Shown: positions 16,715 through 25,625 of the stretch, in pieces
How positions within the stretch are numbered: the stretch's first letter is position 1
Layout of the letters: each line of letters starts with the position of its first letter
Source of the DNA: Pseudomonadota bacterium
GTDB lineage: Bacteria > Pseudomonadota > Gammaproteobacteria > Burkholderiales > Burkholderiaceae_C
Direction: 5' to 3'
Length of the DNA stretch: 64,000 nt
NCBI GenBank assembly: GCA_030538605.1
Contig: JAUNTQ010000002.1
Coordinates: forward strand, 1-64,000
Position numbers and translations under genes: made by a program
Notes under the pieces: generated by a model
What the model was told of the DNA's origin: nothing
What the model saw: the letters and a program-made list of their open reading frames with translations, nothing else
Database searches by the model: none

Positions 16715-17404
16715 TTAGAGGCCAAGACGGCGGCGGATGCCCGAGATGAGGCCGCGCCCGAAGGTCGGCTTGGCCGCCACCGTGACGGGCGCTGCCTGCA
16801 CGGGGGCCGATGCGGGTGCTTCCTGCTGCACTTCGACCAAGCCGGTGGTTTGCAGGGTTTGCAGGAACGCTTGGCATTCGTGCGCGGGCTGCTGGCTGAT
16901 GCTGGCGAGTTCGGCCGCGTTGAGTGCGCGGCGCGACAGCAGCGTGGCCATGCGGATGCGGTTGGGGTCGCCGCGCAGCAGCGTGGCGGGCGGCCAGCGG
17001 CGCAGCTTGAAGCGCAGCGGGCTGATGGCGGTGGTCGCTGCTGCCGGGGCGGGTGCATCGGCCGGCTCTTCCATCAGCAGGGTGGCCGGGCGGGTTTCCA
17101 GCAGGTCGTGCTCGGTGGCCTTGAGCCAGTCCTGCAGGCGGTCGGCGCGGATGGGGCGCTGCAAGGTGTTCGGCTCGGGGGTGGCGGTCATGCGCGTCAG
17201 GCGCAGCACGGCCTTGGCCATGTCGTTGATGGCGGGGTCCTGGGCGCCGTCGGTGGTGCCATCGACCAGCAGCGCGTCGTAGGGCGGCGCGGTGACGAAG
17301 GTCCAGCGGAAGTCGTTGCCGTGCGCGTACAGACGAAACAGCGTCTGCACCAGCACCACTTCGGCTGCGGGCAGCTTGTAGGCTCCCAGTCTCAAGGTAG
17401 ACAT
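16715..17404 (-). CDS. unknown protein heading the GTPase/Roadblock operon
   Basis: 229 residues with no family I recognise. The first ~110 residues are mixed alpha/beta (LRLGAYKLPAAEVVLVQTLF, PYDALLVDGTTD), followed by a Pro/Ala linker (EEPADAPAPAAATTA). A C-terminal segment, IRMATLLSRRALNAAELASI through FLQTLQTTGLVEVQ, looks like a winged helix. The last residues, GRGLISGIRRRLGL, are basic and amphipathic. It is the first gene after the promoter and 20 bases before the GTPase, so it could be an upstream input or effector. Confidence 0.7.
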   Translation of the reverse strand: MSTLRLGAYKLPAAEVVLVQTLFRLYAHGNDFRWTFVTAPPYDALLVDGTTDGAQDPAINDMAKAVLRLTRMTATPEPNTLQRPIRADRLQDWLKATEHDLLETRPATLLMEEPADAPAPAAATTAISPLRFKLRRWPPATLLRGDPNRIRMATLLSRRALNAAELASISQQPAHECQAFLQTLQTTGLVEVQQEAPASAPVQAAPVTVAAKPTFGRGLISGIRRRLGL

Positions 17405-17536
17405 GGCGTCGTTCTTTTCGGTGTGTCTGGGTTGGCAGGAAAAGGCGGCGGCACCTGGCCGGACAAAGGGGCCGTCAGCGCGACCGTCACGCTGCGCCCG
17501 CCCTTGCGGCGGGCACTTTCGTGAAAGCAGGGACGG

Positions 17537-17566
17537 AGTATATTTTTGCTTCTCGCCGCGTCACAA
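17537..17566 (-). promoter_or_regulatory. candidate promoter of the GTPase/Roadblock operon
   Basis: On the minus strand TTGTGA (17566-17561) and TATACT (17542-17537) are separated by 18 bases, about 135 bases upstream of the first gene. The rest of the 17405-17733 gap holds no gene I can support. Confidence 0.5.
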
Positions 17567-17581
17567 CGCCCTTCGCTTCAA

Positions 17582-17601
17582 TGTGCGCAGTAATGCGCAC
17601 A
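17582..17601. promoter_or_regulatory. perfect palindrome upstream of the GTPase operon promoter
   Basis: TGTGCGCA-GTAA-TGCGCACA, perfect 8-base arms, 15 bases upstream of the candidate -35 box and about 130 bases before dnaE. Its position suits an activator site; the binding protein is unknown. Confidence 0.4.
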
Positions 17602-17733
17602 AGAGCGCACAAGCCGCGCTAGACAAGGCCTGGCGAGGTATTCACCCCATCGACTGGTTCACACCGGTGTGGCAATGCCGCACATGTGGGCCGATGCGCG
17701 CCGCCTGTTTTTCCCTCCTGTCATACCCTTGCC

Positions 17734-20700
17734 ATGTTCGTTCACCTTCGCCTGCACACCGAGTTTTCCGTGATCGACGGCACCACGCGCGTGGGCGACG
17801 TGGTCAAGGCCGCCGCTGCCGATGGCCAGCCCGCGCTGGCCATCACCGATCTGTCCAATCTGTTTGGCGCGCTCAAGTTCTACAAGGCCGCGCGCGGCAA
17901 GGGCGTCAAGCCCGTCATCGGGGCAGAGGTGATGCTGCAAGGCGGCGACGCCGACAGCGGCACGCCCGCGCGCGTGCTGCTGCTGGTGCAAAACCACCAG
18001 GGCTATCTGAACCTGTCTGAGCTGCTGGCGCGCGCCTGGACCGAGGGGCAGCACAAGGGGCAGGCGCTGGTGCGCTGGGACTGGCTGCTTGAGCTGAGCG
18101 AGGGGCTGATCCTGCTCTCGGGCGCGCAAGCGGGCCCGGTGGGGCAGGCGCTGGTGCAGGGCAATGCCACCCAGGCGCGCGAGCGGGCGCTGAAGCTGGC
18201 CGAGCTGTTTCCGCACCGCTTTTACCTGGAGCTGCAACGCGCGGGCCGCCCCGATGACGAGGCCCACGTGGTGGCCGCCGTGCAACTGGCCGCGCGGCTG
18301 AAGCTGCCCGTGGTGGCCACGCACCCCATTCAGTTCGCCACGCCAGACGACTTCGAGGCGCACGAGGCGCGCGTGTGCATTGCCGAAGGCGAGATGCTGG
18401 GCAACCCGCGCCGCGTGCGGCGCTTCACGCCCGAGCAGTATTTCAAGAGCAGCGCGCAGATGCGGCAGCTCTTTGCCGACGTGCCTAGCGCGCTGGCCAA
18501 CACGGTGGAGATTGCCCGCCGCTGCAACCTGACGCTCACACTGGGCAAGCCACAACTGCCCGACTTTCCCGTGCCCGAGGGGCACAGCATCGAGAGCTAC
18601 TTTCGCCAGGCCTCGCTCGACGGGCTGGAGGAGCGCCTGGCGCACCTGTTTCCCGACATGGCCGAGCGCGATGCGAAGCGTCCGGCGTATGTGCAGCGGC
18701 TGGAGTTCGAGATCGGCACCATCTTGAAGATGGGCTTTCCGGGCTACTTTCTCATCGTGGGCGACTTCATCAACTGGGCCAAGCAAAACGGCTGCGCCGT
18801 GGGGCCGGGGCGCGGCTCGGGCGCGGGTTCGCTGGTGGCCTATGCGCTGAAGATCACCGACCTGGATCCGCTGCACTACAAGCTGCTGTTCGAGCGCTTT
18901 CTGAATCCCGAGCGGGTCAGCATGCCCGACTTCGACATCGACTTCTGCCAGGCCAACCGCGACCGCGTGATCGACTACGTGAAGGCCAAGTACGGCAAGG
19001 CGGCGGTGAGCCAGATCGCCACCTTCGGCACCATGGCCGCGCGCGCGGCCATTCGCGACGTGGGCCGCGTGATGGACATGAGCTACACCTTTTGCGACGG
19101 CATCAGCAAGCTCATTCCCAACAAGCCGGGCAAGCCCGTCACGCTGCAATACCCGCCGCCGGGGCTGAAAGGCGAGGAGCGCGAAAAATACGCCATCGCC
19201 GCCGAGCCGCTGCTGGCCGAGCGCATCGAGAACGAGGAAGAGGTCAAGACCCTGGTGGAGATGGCGCAAAAGCTGGAGGGCATGACGCGCAACATCGGCA
19301 TGCACGCCGGCGGCGTGCTGATTGCGCCGGGCAAGCTGACCGACTTTTGTCCGCTCTATCAGCAGCCCGGCAGCGAATCGGCGGTGAGCCAGTACGACAA
19401 GGACGACGTGGAGGCAGTGGGCCTGGTCAAGTTCGACTTTCTGGGGCTGGCCACGCTCACCATTCTGGAGATTGCCAAGGAGCTGATCGTCAAGCGCCAC
19501 CCCGGCCAGCAGGACTTCGCTTTCGAGCACATCGCGCTCGACGACAAGCCCACCTACAAGCTCTTTCAGGACGGCCGCACCGAAGCCGTGTTCCAGTTTG
19601 AAAGCCGCGGCATGCAAGGCATGCTGCGCGACGCGCGCCCCACGCGGCTGGAGGATTTGATTGCGCTCAACGCGCTGTATCGCCCCGGCCCGATGGACCT
19701 CATCCCCAGCTTCGTTGCGCGCAAGCATGGGCGCGAAGAGGTCGAATACCCGCATCCGCTGGTGGAGGGCATGCTGAGCGAGACCTACGGCATCATGGTC
19801 TACCAGGAGCAGGTGATGCAGACCGCGCAGATCCTGGGCGGCTACAGCCTGGGCGGTGCCGACCTGCTGCGCCGCGCCATGGGCAAGAAAAAGGCCGACG
19901 AAATGGCCAAACACCGCGAGCTGTTTCGCGACGGCGCGGCCAAGAACGGCATTGCGCAGGCCAAGGCCGACGAGATCTTCGACCTGATGGAGAAGTTCGC
20001 GGGCTACGGCTTCAACAAAAGCCACGCCGCCGCCTACTCGCTGCTGGCCTACCACACCGGCTGGCTCAAGGTGCACTACGCGGCCGAGTTCTTCTGCGCC
20101 AACATGACGGTGGAGATGGACAACACCGACAAGCTCAAGGTGCTGCACCAGGACGCGCTGAAAGAAGGCCTGGCCTTCGAGCCGCCCGACGTCAACCGCG
20201 GCACCCACCGCTTCGAGCCGGTGAGCGACACGCTGATCCGCTACGGCCTGGGCGCCATCAAGGGCACCGGCCAGCAGGCCATCGAGGCCATCGTCGCCGC
20301 GCGCGAAGGCCGCGGCGCAGGCGTGGCCGGTGGCGAGCGCGGGCCGTTCAAAAGCCTGTTCGACTTCTGCCGCCGCATCGACCGCACCCGCGTCAACAAG
20401 CGCACCGTCGAAGCGCTGGTGCGCGCCGGTGCCTTCGACAGCCTGCACCTGAACCGCGCCGCGCTGGCCGCCAGCATTGACCTGGGCTTCGACTTTGCCG
20501 CCGCCTGCGAGGCCAACGCCCACCAGGGCGGCCTGTTCGACATGGGCGGCGACGGCCACGGCGCAAGCGACCAGGAGCCTGAGCTGCCCGCCGTCACCCC
20601 CTGGGGCGTGAAAGAGCGCCTGTCTTACGAGAAAACCGCCATCGGCTTTTACCTCTCGGGCCACCTGTTCGACGAGGTCGAGCACGAAGTGCGCCGCTTT

Positions 20701-21270
20701 GCCCGCCGCACGCTGGGCGAGCTGGTGGACAGCCGCGAGCCGCAGTTGCTGGCTGGCATCGTGGGCGACTTGCGCGTCATCAACGGCCAGCGCGGCAAGC
20801 TGGCGCTGTTCAAGCTCGACGACAAAAGCGCCACGCTGGACGCGCGCGTGGAAGAGTCGCTGCTCAACCAGCACCGCGCGCTGCTGCAAGACGACGAATT
20901 CATCGTCGTCATGGCCAAGGCCATGCCCGACCGTTTTTCTGGCGGCCTGCAACTGAACATCACCCACATCTGGGATCTGGCGCAGGCGCGCTGCCGCTTT
21001 GGCAAGTTTCTGCGCGTGGTCGTCGGCCCCAAGCCGCCCGAGGTGCGCCGCCTGCTGGCCGAATACCCGCCGCAAGCGGAGCAAACCGAACACGGCGACC
21101 TGCTGCGCGGCCTGCCCGTGCGCCTGCTCATCGAACGCCGCGTGCCCGGCGGCGGCGTGATGGCGCAACTGGCGCTGGGCGATGCCGCCCGGTTTTTCCC
21201 CAGCGACGCGGCCCTGGCCAGCTGGACGGCGCAGGCCGACGAGGGGCGTGCGCTGGTGGTGTACGAATGA
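17734..21270 (+). CDS. dnaE: DNA polymerase III subunit alpha
   Basis: 1178-residue replicative polymerase, normal size for DnaE. The N-terminal PHP domain starts MFVHLRLHTEFSVIDG. Catalytic landmarks are GPGRGSGAGSLVAYALKITD near residue 356 and PDFDIDF near residue 400, which holds two of the metal-binding Asp. FNKSHAAAYSLLAYHTGWLK lies near residue 760. An OB-fold region follows in the C-terminal part (LLAGIVGDLRVINGQRGKLA). I chose ATG 17734 because conserved PHP sequence starts at once; the upstream in-frame ATG at 17686 adds non-conserved residues. Confidence 0.97.
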   Translation: MFVHLRLHTEFSVIDGTTRVGDVVKAAAADGQPALAITDLSNLFGALKFYKAARGKGVKPVIGAEVMLQGGDADSGTPARVLLLVQNHQGYLNLSELLARAWTEGQHKGQALVRWDWLLELSEGLILLSGAQAGPVGQALVQGNATQARERALKLAELFPHRFYLELQRAGRPDDEAHVVAAVQLAARLKLPVVATHPIQFATPDDFEAHEARVCIAEGEMLGNPRRVRRFTPEQYFKSSAQMRQLFADVPSALANTVEIARRCNLTLTLGKPQLPDFPVPEGHSIESYFRQASLDGLEERLAHLFPDMAERDAKRPAYVQRLEFEIGTILKMGFPGYFLIVGDFINWAKQNGCAVGPGRGSGAGSLVAYALKITDLDPLHYKLLFERFLNPERVSMPDFDIDFCQANRDRVIDYVKAKYGKAAVSQIATFGTMAARAAIRDVGRVMDMSYTFCDGISKLIPNKPGKPVTLQYPPPGLKGEEREKYAIAAEPLLAERIENEEEVKTLVEMAQKLEGMTRNIGMHAGGVLIAPGKLTDFCPLYQQPGSESAVSQYDKDDVEAVGLVKFDFLGLATLTILEIAKELIVKRHPGQQDFAFEHIALDDKPTYKLFQDGRTEAVFQFESRGMQGMLRDARPTRLEDLIALNALYRPGPMDLIPSFVARKHGREEVEYPHPLVEGMLSETYGIMVYQEQVMQTAQILGGYSLGGADLLRRAMGKKKADEMAKHRELFRDGAAKNGIAQAKADEIFDLMEKFAGYGFNKSHAAAYSLLAYHTGWLKVHYAAEFFCANMTVEMDNTDKLKVLHQDALKEGLAFEPPDVNRGTHRFEPVSDTLIRYGLGAIKGTGQQAIEAIVAAREGRGAGVAGGERGPFKSLFDFCRRIDRTRVNKRTVEALVRAGAFDSLHLNRAALAASIDLGFDFAAACEANAHQGGLFDMGGDGHGASDQEPELPAVTPWGVKERLSYEKTAIGFYLSGHLFDEVEHEVRRFARRTLGELVDSREPQLLAGIVGDLRVINGQRGKLALFKLDDKSATLDARVEESLLNQHRALLQDDEFIVVMAKAMPDRFSGGLQLNITHIWDLAQARCRFGKFLRVVVGPKPPEVRRLLAEYPPQAEQTEHGDLLRGLPVRLLIERRVPGGGVMAQLALGDAARFFPSDAALASWTAQADEGRALVVYE

Positions 21271-21275
21271 GGTGA

Positions 21276-21367
21276 TATAAAAAGTAGCTGCTTGCGCATG
21301 TTTTATAATGATTTCATTAACATTTTTATTTGAAGTCGTTGCAGAACATGCGCAAGCAGCTATATTT
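21276..21367. repeat. AGCTGCTTGCG hairpin, copy B
   Basis: GTAGCTGCTTGCGCATGTT pairs with AACATGCGCAAGCAGCTAT across an AT-rich middle. It begins 6 bases after the dnaE stop codon. Confidence 0.9.
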
Positions 21368-21488
21368 TCAAAAGTCAAGAAGTGTGGCGGCGGTGCAGCG
21401 CGCACATGCCCACATGTCCAGTAAGTGGCAGCTTCTGACGGGCCTGATGCATAGACTGCGCGGCTTTTTCAGCACCGAGTTTGCCCAC

Positions 21489-22082
21489 ATGCCCAAGCGT
21501 TTTTCCCCCACTTTCGCCATGTGCCGGTTTCTGCGCGCCACCGTGTTGACGGGCCTGCTGGCCTCGCCCGCGCTGCCCACCTGGGTCAGCGCGGGCGAAG
21601 TGGCACCAGCAGGCTGGGACTGGACGCTGGAAGCTGGCACGGCCTCGCGCGCCGACGTCAAGAAGCTGGGCCTGTCCGCCGGCCTGACGCAGGCCGCGCC
21701 GCTGTGGCAGGGCCAGGCCTGGCGCCTGGTGCTGCGCCACGAGCTGCACCTGGCTGGTTGGCGCGTGCCGCAGGCGCACAACCTGGTGGAAGTGGGCTAC
21801 TCACCCGTGCTGCGGCTGGAGCGGCCCGTGGGCGGCGGCCCACACTGGCTGTACGCGGAAGCCTCCATCGGTGTGCGCCTGCTGTCGCGCACACGCCTGT
21901 CGCCTTCGCACTCGATGGGCACGGCCTACCATTTCGCCGACATGCTGGGTGTGGGCATGCGCTGGGGGCAGGGCGGGCGCTCCAGCCTGGGCGTGCGCTA
22001 CCAGCACCTGTCCAACGCGGGCATCAAGAAGCCCAATCCCGGCATCAACTTCGTGCTGCTGCACTACACCCACCGGTTCTGA
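21489..22082 (+). CDS. acyloxyacyl hydrolase, PagL-like lipid A 3-O-deacylase
   Basis: Outer-membrane beta-barrel enzyme expected to remove the 3-O acyl chain of lipid A. The catalytic His-Ser pair is in RYQHLSNAGIKKPNPGINF near the C-terminus, and the protein ends HYTHRF with terminal Phe. An export signal is visible (MCRFLRATVLTGLLASPALP, cleaved near WVSAG). ATG 21489 gives 197 residues; ATG 21519 gives a shorter, cleaner signal peptide and is a real alternative. It lies downstream of dnaE and a hairpin, probably with its own promoter. Confidence 0.8.
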   Translation: MPKRFSPTFAMCRFLRATVLTGLLASPALPTWVSAGEVAPAGWDWTLEAGTASRADVKKLGLSAGLTQAAPLWQGQAWRLVLRHELHLAGWRVPQAHNLVEVGYSPVLRLERPVGGGPHWLYAEASIGVRLLSRTRLSPSHSMGTAYHFADMLGVGMRWGQGGRSSLGVRYQHLSNAGIKKPNPGINFVLLHYTHRF

Positions 22083-22157
22083 CGCACGGGCGCCTGCGGG
22101 ATGGGGGTGGCTGAAGAAAGCGCTGCGGCGCTGCAAGGCAGCCCGCGTGCGTGCGCT

Positions 22158-22853
22158 TCAGCGGAAGCGGCTTTGCGGCACGGTGCGCAGCCCGCCCGGC
22201 AGCGAGCCGATGTACTGCGCCATGGCCTTCAGCTCCGCGTTGGAAAACTGCTTGACCATGCCTGCCATCACCGGGTTGCCGCGGCCCCAGGTGGCGTGCG
22301 TGTTGTCGCGGTAGGCGCGCATGGCGACGTAGAGATAGTCGGCGTGCTGGCCCGCGATCTTGGGGTAGCTCGGGTCGATGGGGGTCGAGAAGTTGGCCCC
22401 GTGGCACGACACGCACGCGCCTTTTTGCAGCAGCTGGGCCACCTGGGCGCTGGGCTCGCGCGCAGCGGGCAGCTCGGGTGCGGCAGCGCCTTCGGGCTGG
22501 CCTTGCTGCTGGTAGAAGGCGGCCACGTCGGCGATGTCCTGGTCGTCCATGCTGCCCGCAATGGCGCGCATGCTGGGGTGCTTGCGGTCGCCTTTCTGGT
22601 AGCTGTGCAGCACGGCGGCGATGTAGGCCGCGCTTTGCCCCGAGATCATGGGCACGCGGTACACCTCGGGAAAGCTGGACTGGTAGCCCTGGATGCCGTG
22701 GCAGCCGATGCACATGGCCACCTTGGTGGCACCCGCGGCCACATCACCGGTGACGGCCTGGGCCTGCGCGCGCACGGGCAGGGCAGTGAGCGCGATGACG
22801 GTGGCGGTGGCTGCTGCGATGGCGGCGAACGTGGGAGACAGGCGAAGAGTCAT
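22158..22853 (-). CDS. diheme cytochrome c4-type protein
   Basis: 231-residue exported cytochrome with two heme c sites, CIGCH near residue 48 and CVSCH near residue 147, in two homologous domains. A signal peptide ends near LPVRAQAQA. Candidate axial Met residues are in PMISGQSAAY and NPVMAGMVK. Cytochromes c4 carry electrons to terminal oxidases in the periplasm; the aa3 oxidase genes are in this window. The gene is divergent from the MoxR gene. Confidence 0.92.
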   Translation of the reverse strand: MTLRLSPTFAAIAAATATVIALTALPVRAQAQAVTGDVAAGATKVAMCIGCHGIQGYQSSFPEVYRVPMISGQSAAYIAAVLHSYQKGDRKHPSMRAIAGSMDDQDIADVAAFYQQQGQPEGAAAPELPAAREPSAQVAQLLQKGACVSCHGANFSTPIDPSYPKIAGQHADYLYVAMRAYRDNTHATWGRGNPVMAGMVKQFSNAELKAMAQYIGSLPGGLRTVPQSRFR

Positions 22854-22980
22854 ATTGCGCGCACAATCCGGAAGTGGTTGAGTTCAGGGGTTCGGGTCGG
22901 TCAAAGGCGGCTTTGTAGCATGCTTCGCCACTCGCCTGAATCGTGATTTCCCTTGCCAACGTTGCCATTGTCCGTGTTCC

Positions 22981-23823
22981 ATGAAATTCCAAGGTTCTGA
23001 AAACTACGTCGCCACGCAGGATTTGATGCTGGCCGTCAACGCCTCCATCACGCTCAAGCGCCCGCTGCTGGTCAAGGGCGAGCCGGGCACCGGCAAGACC
23101 ATGCTGGCCGAGGAAGTGGCCCAGGCACTGGGCCTGCCGCTGTTGCAGTGGCACATCAAAAGCACCACTAAGGCGCAGCAGGGCCTGTACGAATACGACG
23201 CCGTGAGCCGCCTGCGCGACAGCCAGCTGGGCGACGACAAGGTGAAAGACATCCACAACTACATCGTCAAGGGCGTGTTGTGGCAGGCCTTCACCGCCGA
23301 CGAGCCGGTGGCGCTCTTGATCGACGAGATCGACAAGGCCGACATCGAGTTTCCCAACGACCTGCTGCGCGAGCTGGACCGCATGGAGTTCCACTGCTAC
23401 GAAACGCGCGAGACGATCAAGGCCAAGCACCGCCCCGTGGTGTTCATCACCTCGAACAACGAGAAGGAACTGCCCGACGCCTTCCTGCGCCGCTGCTTCT
23501 TCCACTACATCAAGTTCCCCGAAGCCGAGACGATGCGGCAGATCGTCGATGTGCACTTTCCCAACCTCAAGAAAGAGCTGCTGGCCGCGGCCATGAAGGT
23601 CTTCTTCGACGTGCGCGGCCTGCCGGGGCTGAAGAAAAAGCCGTCTACATCCGAGCTGCTGGACTGGCTGAAACTGCTGGTGGCCGAAGACATTCCGCTC
23701 GAAGCGCTGCAAAGCGCCGACAACAAAGTCAGCGTGCCGCCGCTGGTGGGCGCGCTCTTGAAAAACGAGCAGGACGTGACGCTGTTCGAGAAACTCGTGT
23801 TCATGAACCAGCGCAACCGCTGA
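22981..23823 (+). CDS. MoxR-family AAA ATPase
   Basis: 280-residue AAA+ ATPase. Walker A is GEPGTGKT near residue 37, Walker B is VALLIDEIDKAD and sensor 1 is VVFITSNNEKELPDAFLRRC. MoxR ATPases work with a VWA-domain partner to mature or load metals into enzymes; the nearest VWA gene starts at 25626, 1.8 kb downstream. It resembles the CoxD-type subgroup. The ATG follows the divergent cytochrome promoter region directly. Confidence 0.92.
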   Translation: MKFQGSENYVATQDLMLAVNASITLKRPLLVKGEPGTGKTMLAEEVAQALGLPLLQWHIKSTTKAQQGLYEYDAVSRLRDSQLGDDKVKDIHNYIVKGVLWQAFTADEPVALLIDEIDKADIEFPNDLLRELDRMEFHCYETRETIKAKHRPVVFITSNNEKELPDAFLRRCFFHYIKFPEAETMRQIVDVHFPNLKKELLAAAMKVFFDVRGLPGLKKKPSTSELLDWLKLLVAEDIPLEALQSADNKVSVPPLVGALLKNEQDVTLFEKLVFMNQRNR

Positions 23824-23838
23824 GGACTTACTGAACAG

Positions 23839-23947
23839 CCGGACGCAGAGGACGCAAAGATTACGCAGAGGACGCAAAAGAAACAGCCAAAAAAATTTGG
23901 TTTTCTTTTTTGCGTCCTCTGCGAATCCTTTGCGTTCTCTGCGTCCG
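23839..23947. repeat. large inverted repeat built of CGCAGAGGACGCAAA units
   Basis: The left arm, starting CCGGACGCAGAGGACGCAAA, pairs with a right arm ending CTCTGCGTCCGG around an AT centre. Each arm carries two GCAGAGGACGCAAA-like units. It lies just after the MoxR gene and before the GNAT gene. A half copy is at 59507. Confidence 0.85.
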
Positions 23948-23974
23948 GTTTTCATTTTCTTTTTTTCAAACCCC

Positions 23975-24595
23975 ATGCCCGCTGCCGACGAGTTCATTCG
24001 CCCCCAGATGCTGCGCGAGCGCGGCGTGCGCATCGAGCCGCTGGGGTTTGCGCATGAAGCCGGTCTGCGCGAAGCCGTTGCCGATGGCGAGCTGTGGCAG
24101 CTGCGCATCACCAGCGTGCCTGCACCCGACGAAACGCGCGCCTACATCGAAACCGCCTTGCACATGCGCGCCGAAGGCCATCGCCTGGCCTTTGCGGTGC
24201 TGGACGACGCCACGGGCCGCGTGCTGGGCAGCACCAGCTTTCATGACATCGTGCCGGCATTGAAGCGCGTGGAAATCGGCTACACGTGGTACGCCGCCAG
24301 CGTGCAGCGCAGCCACGTCAACACCGCCACCAAGCTGCTGATGATGGGCCACGCTTTCGACCGCCTGGGCTGCGCCGTGGTCGGCTGGCGCACCGACAAC
24401 TTCAACTTCGCCTCGCAAAAGGCCATCGAACGGCTGGGCGCGAAGAAAGACGGCGTCATCCGCCACCACGCCTTGCGGCGCGACGGCACCGTGCGCGACA
24501 CGGTGATGTACTCGATGCTGGCAGGCGAATGGCCCGAGGCCAAGGCGCAGCTGCTGTATCTGCTGGCGCGCCGCGCTGGCGGTCAGGGTGAATAA
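23975..24595 (+). CDS. GNAT-family N-acetyltransferase
   Basis: 206-residue acetyltransferase of the RimJ/RimL-like type: LAFAVLDDATGRVLGSTSFH, RVEIGYTWYAASVQRSHVNT (the acyl-CoA loop follows) and NFASQKAIERLGAKKDGVIR. The substrate is unknown; RimJ-like enzymes modify protein N-termini or small molecules. It lies between the MoxR gene and its VWA partner. ATG 23975 follows a T-run and has no clear Shine-Dalgarno sequence. Confidence 0.85.
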   Translation: MPAADEFIRPQMLRERGVRIEPLGFAHEAGLREAVADGELWQLRITSVPAPDETRAYIETALHMRAEGHRLAFAVLDDATGRVLGSTSFHDIVPALKRVEIGYTWYAASVQRSHVNTATKLLMMGHAFDRLGCAVVGWRTDNFNFASQKAIERLGAKKDGVIRHHALRRDGTVRDTVMYSMLAGEWPEAKAQLLYLLARRAGGQGE

Positions 24596-24687
24596 AAAAG
24601 GAGCTGCTTGCGTACGTTATTAAAGGATTTCAGATGAAAACCTATCTGAAATTGCTTTATGACCTACGCAAGCAGCTCCTTTTTTAT
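24592..24687. repeat. AGCTGCTTGCG hairpin, copy C
   Basis: AAAAAAGGAGCTGCTTGCGTA pairs with TACGCAAGCAGCTCCTTTTTT. With A and T runs at the two ends it is an obvious two-way terminator between the convergent GNAT and 24709 genes. It overlaps the GNAT stop codon. Confidence 0.92.
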
Positions 24688-24708
24688 CCTTCAGCGAGAA
24701 GGGCCAAC

Positions 24709-25419
24709 TCAAGCGGCGCTTGGCTCTGGCCCTTCGTGCCCAAAGGCCGAATCGGACAGCCACAGCGCATAGGCGTCGGCCACCAGCGCGCCGCTGGCGT
24801 GGTCGATCAGCGCGTCCAGCAGGCGGGCGATGGCCGGGCGGGGCAGCAGCTGGGCGATGCGGCTGGCGCGGTCGATGGCACGCGCCTGCCCCCAGGCTTG
24901 CTCGGCCAGGCCAATCGCGCGGGCGGCCATGGCCAGCACGTCGTCCTCGCACTCGGCGTCCAGGTGCGACTGCAGCCACTGCGTGGCGTCGTCTCCGCCC
25001 ATCTCTGCCAGCAGGCACACCACCTCGGCATGCGCGCTGCGCACCGATGCAGGCAGAAAGCCCGACTGGTTGGCCGAATACGCGGCCAGCCCCAGCGGCG
25101 GCAGCGTGAGCGAGAACGCGGTGGATGGCTCCGGCGGCAAGGTGGGGGTAAACATGGGCAAAGGCTCGCGCGGGCGGGCCTCCACCAGGCCTTGGGCCAC
25201 CAGCTGCTGCAGCTCGTGCCCGATGCCGGGGCCAAACACCTGCCCCAGGGCATCGGCATCGCGCTCGCCCGTGCACAGCAGCAGAATCTGCCGCTCGCGC
25301 ACGGCCACGCTGGCGCGCGGCGAAGCCAGCATGGCCCGGCCGGCTTCGGTTTTGGCGTACACCAGCGCCCCCGCAGGCGCGCTGCGTGCGTAAGGCTGGG
25401 GACGGGACTGGGCGGCCAT
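24709..25419 (-). CDS. hypothetical protein
   Basis: 236 residues, family not recognised. Residues ~40-82 (ERQILLLCTGERDADALGQV through LQQLVAQGLVEARP) resemble a winged-helix or HTH pattern, followed by a Pro-rich linker and an alpha-helical C-terminal half with LLAEMGGDDATQWLQSHLD. No signal peptide or membrane segment. It lies between the MoxR and VWA genes on the opposite strand, and a short gap separates its start from the VWA gene. Confidence 0.7.
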   Translation of the reverse strand: MAAQSRPQPYARSAPAGALVYAKTEAGRAMLASPRASVAVRERQILLLCTGERDADALGQVFGPGIGHELQQLVAQGLVEARPREPLPMFTPTLPPEPSTAFSLTLPPLGLAAYSANQSGFLPASVRSAHAEVVCLLAEMGGDDATQWLQSHLDAECEDDVLAMAARAIGLAEQAWGQARAIDRASRIAQLLPRPAIARLLDALIDHASGALVADAYALWLSDSAFGHEGPEPSAA

Positions 25420-25625
25420 GGTGCGGGAATTCTAACGAGAGGGCTTCGGTGTTGAGCCCTAAAGTTCTCACGCAAACCGTCTTTTGTCATCCTTCAGGCA
25501 GGGGGCTTGGCCTGCTGCCGCTGCCCGCACGGGCACGCAGCCAAGCCGCCGTCCGCTTGGCGACCGCGCTGGCACGGGGGCGCGCCACATAATCGGCAGA
25601 CACTGGCTTCGTCTGCCGACACACC

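Noticed and set aside
17659..21405. 1248-residue open frame on the minus strand opposite dnaE
   Set aside because: It is the antisense of the certain dnaE gene and is full of His/Ala/Gln/Val runs typical of high-GC shadows.
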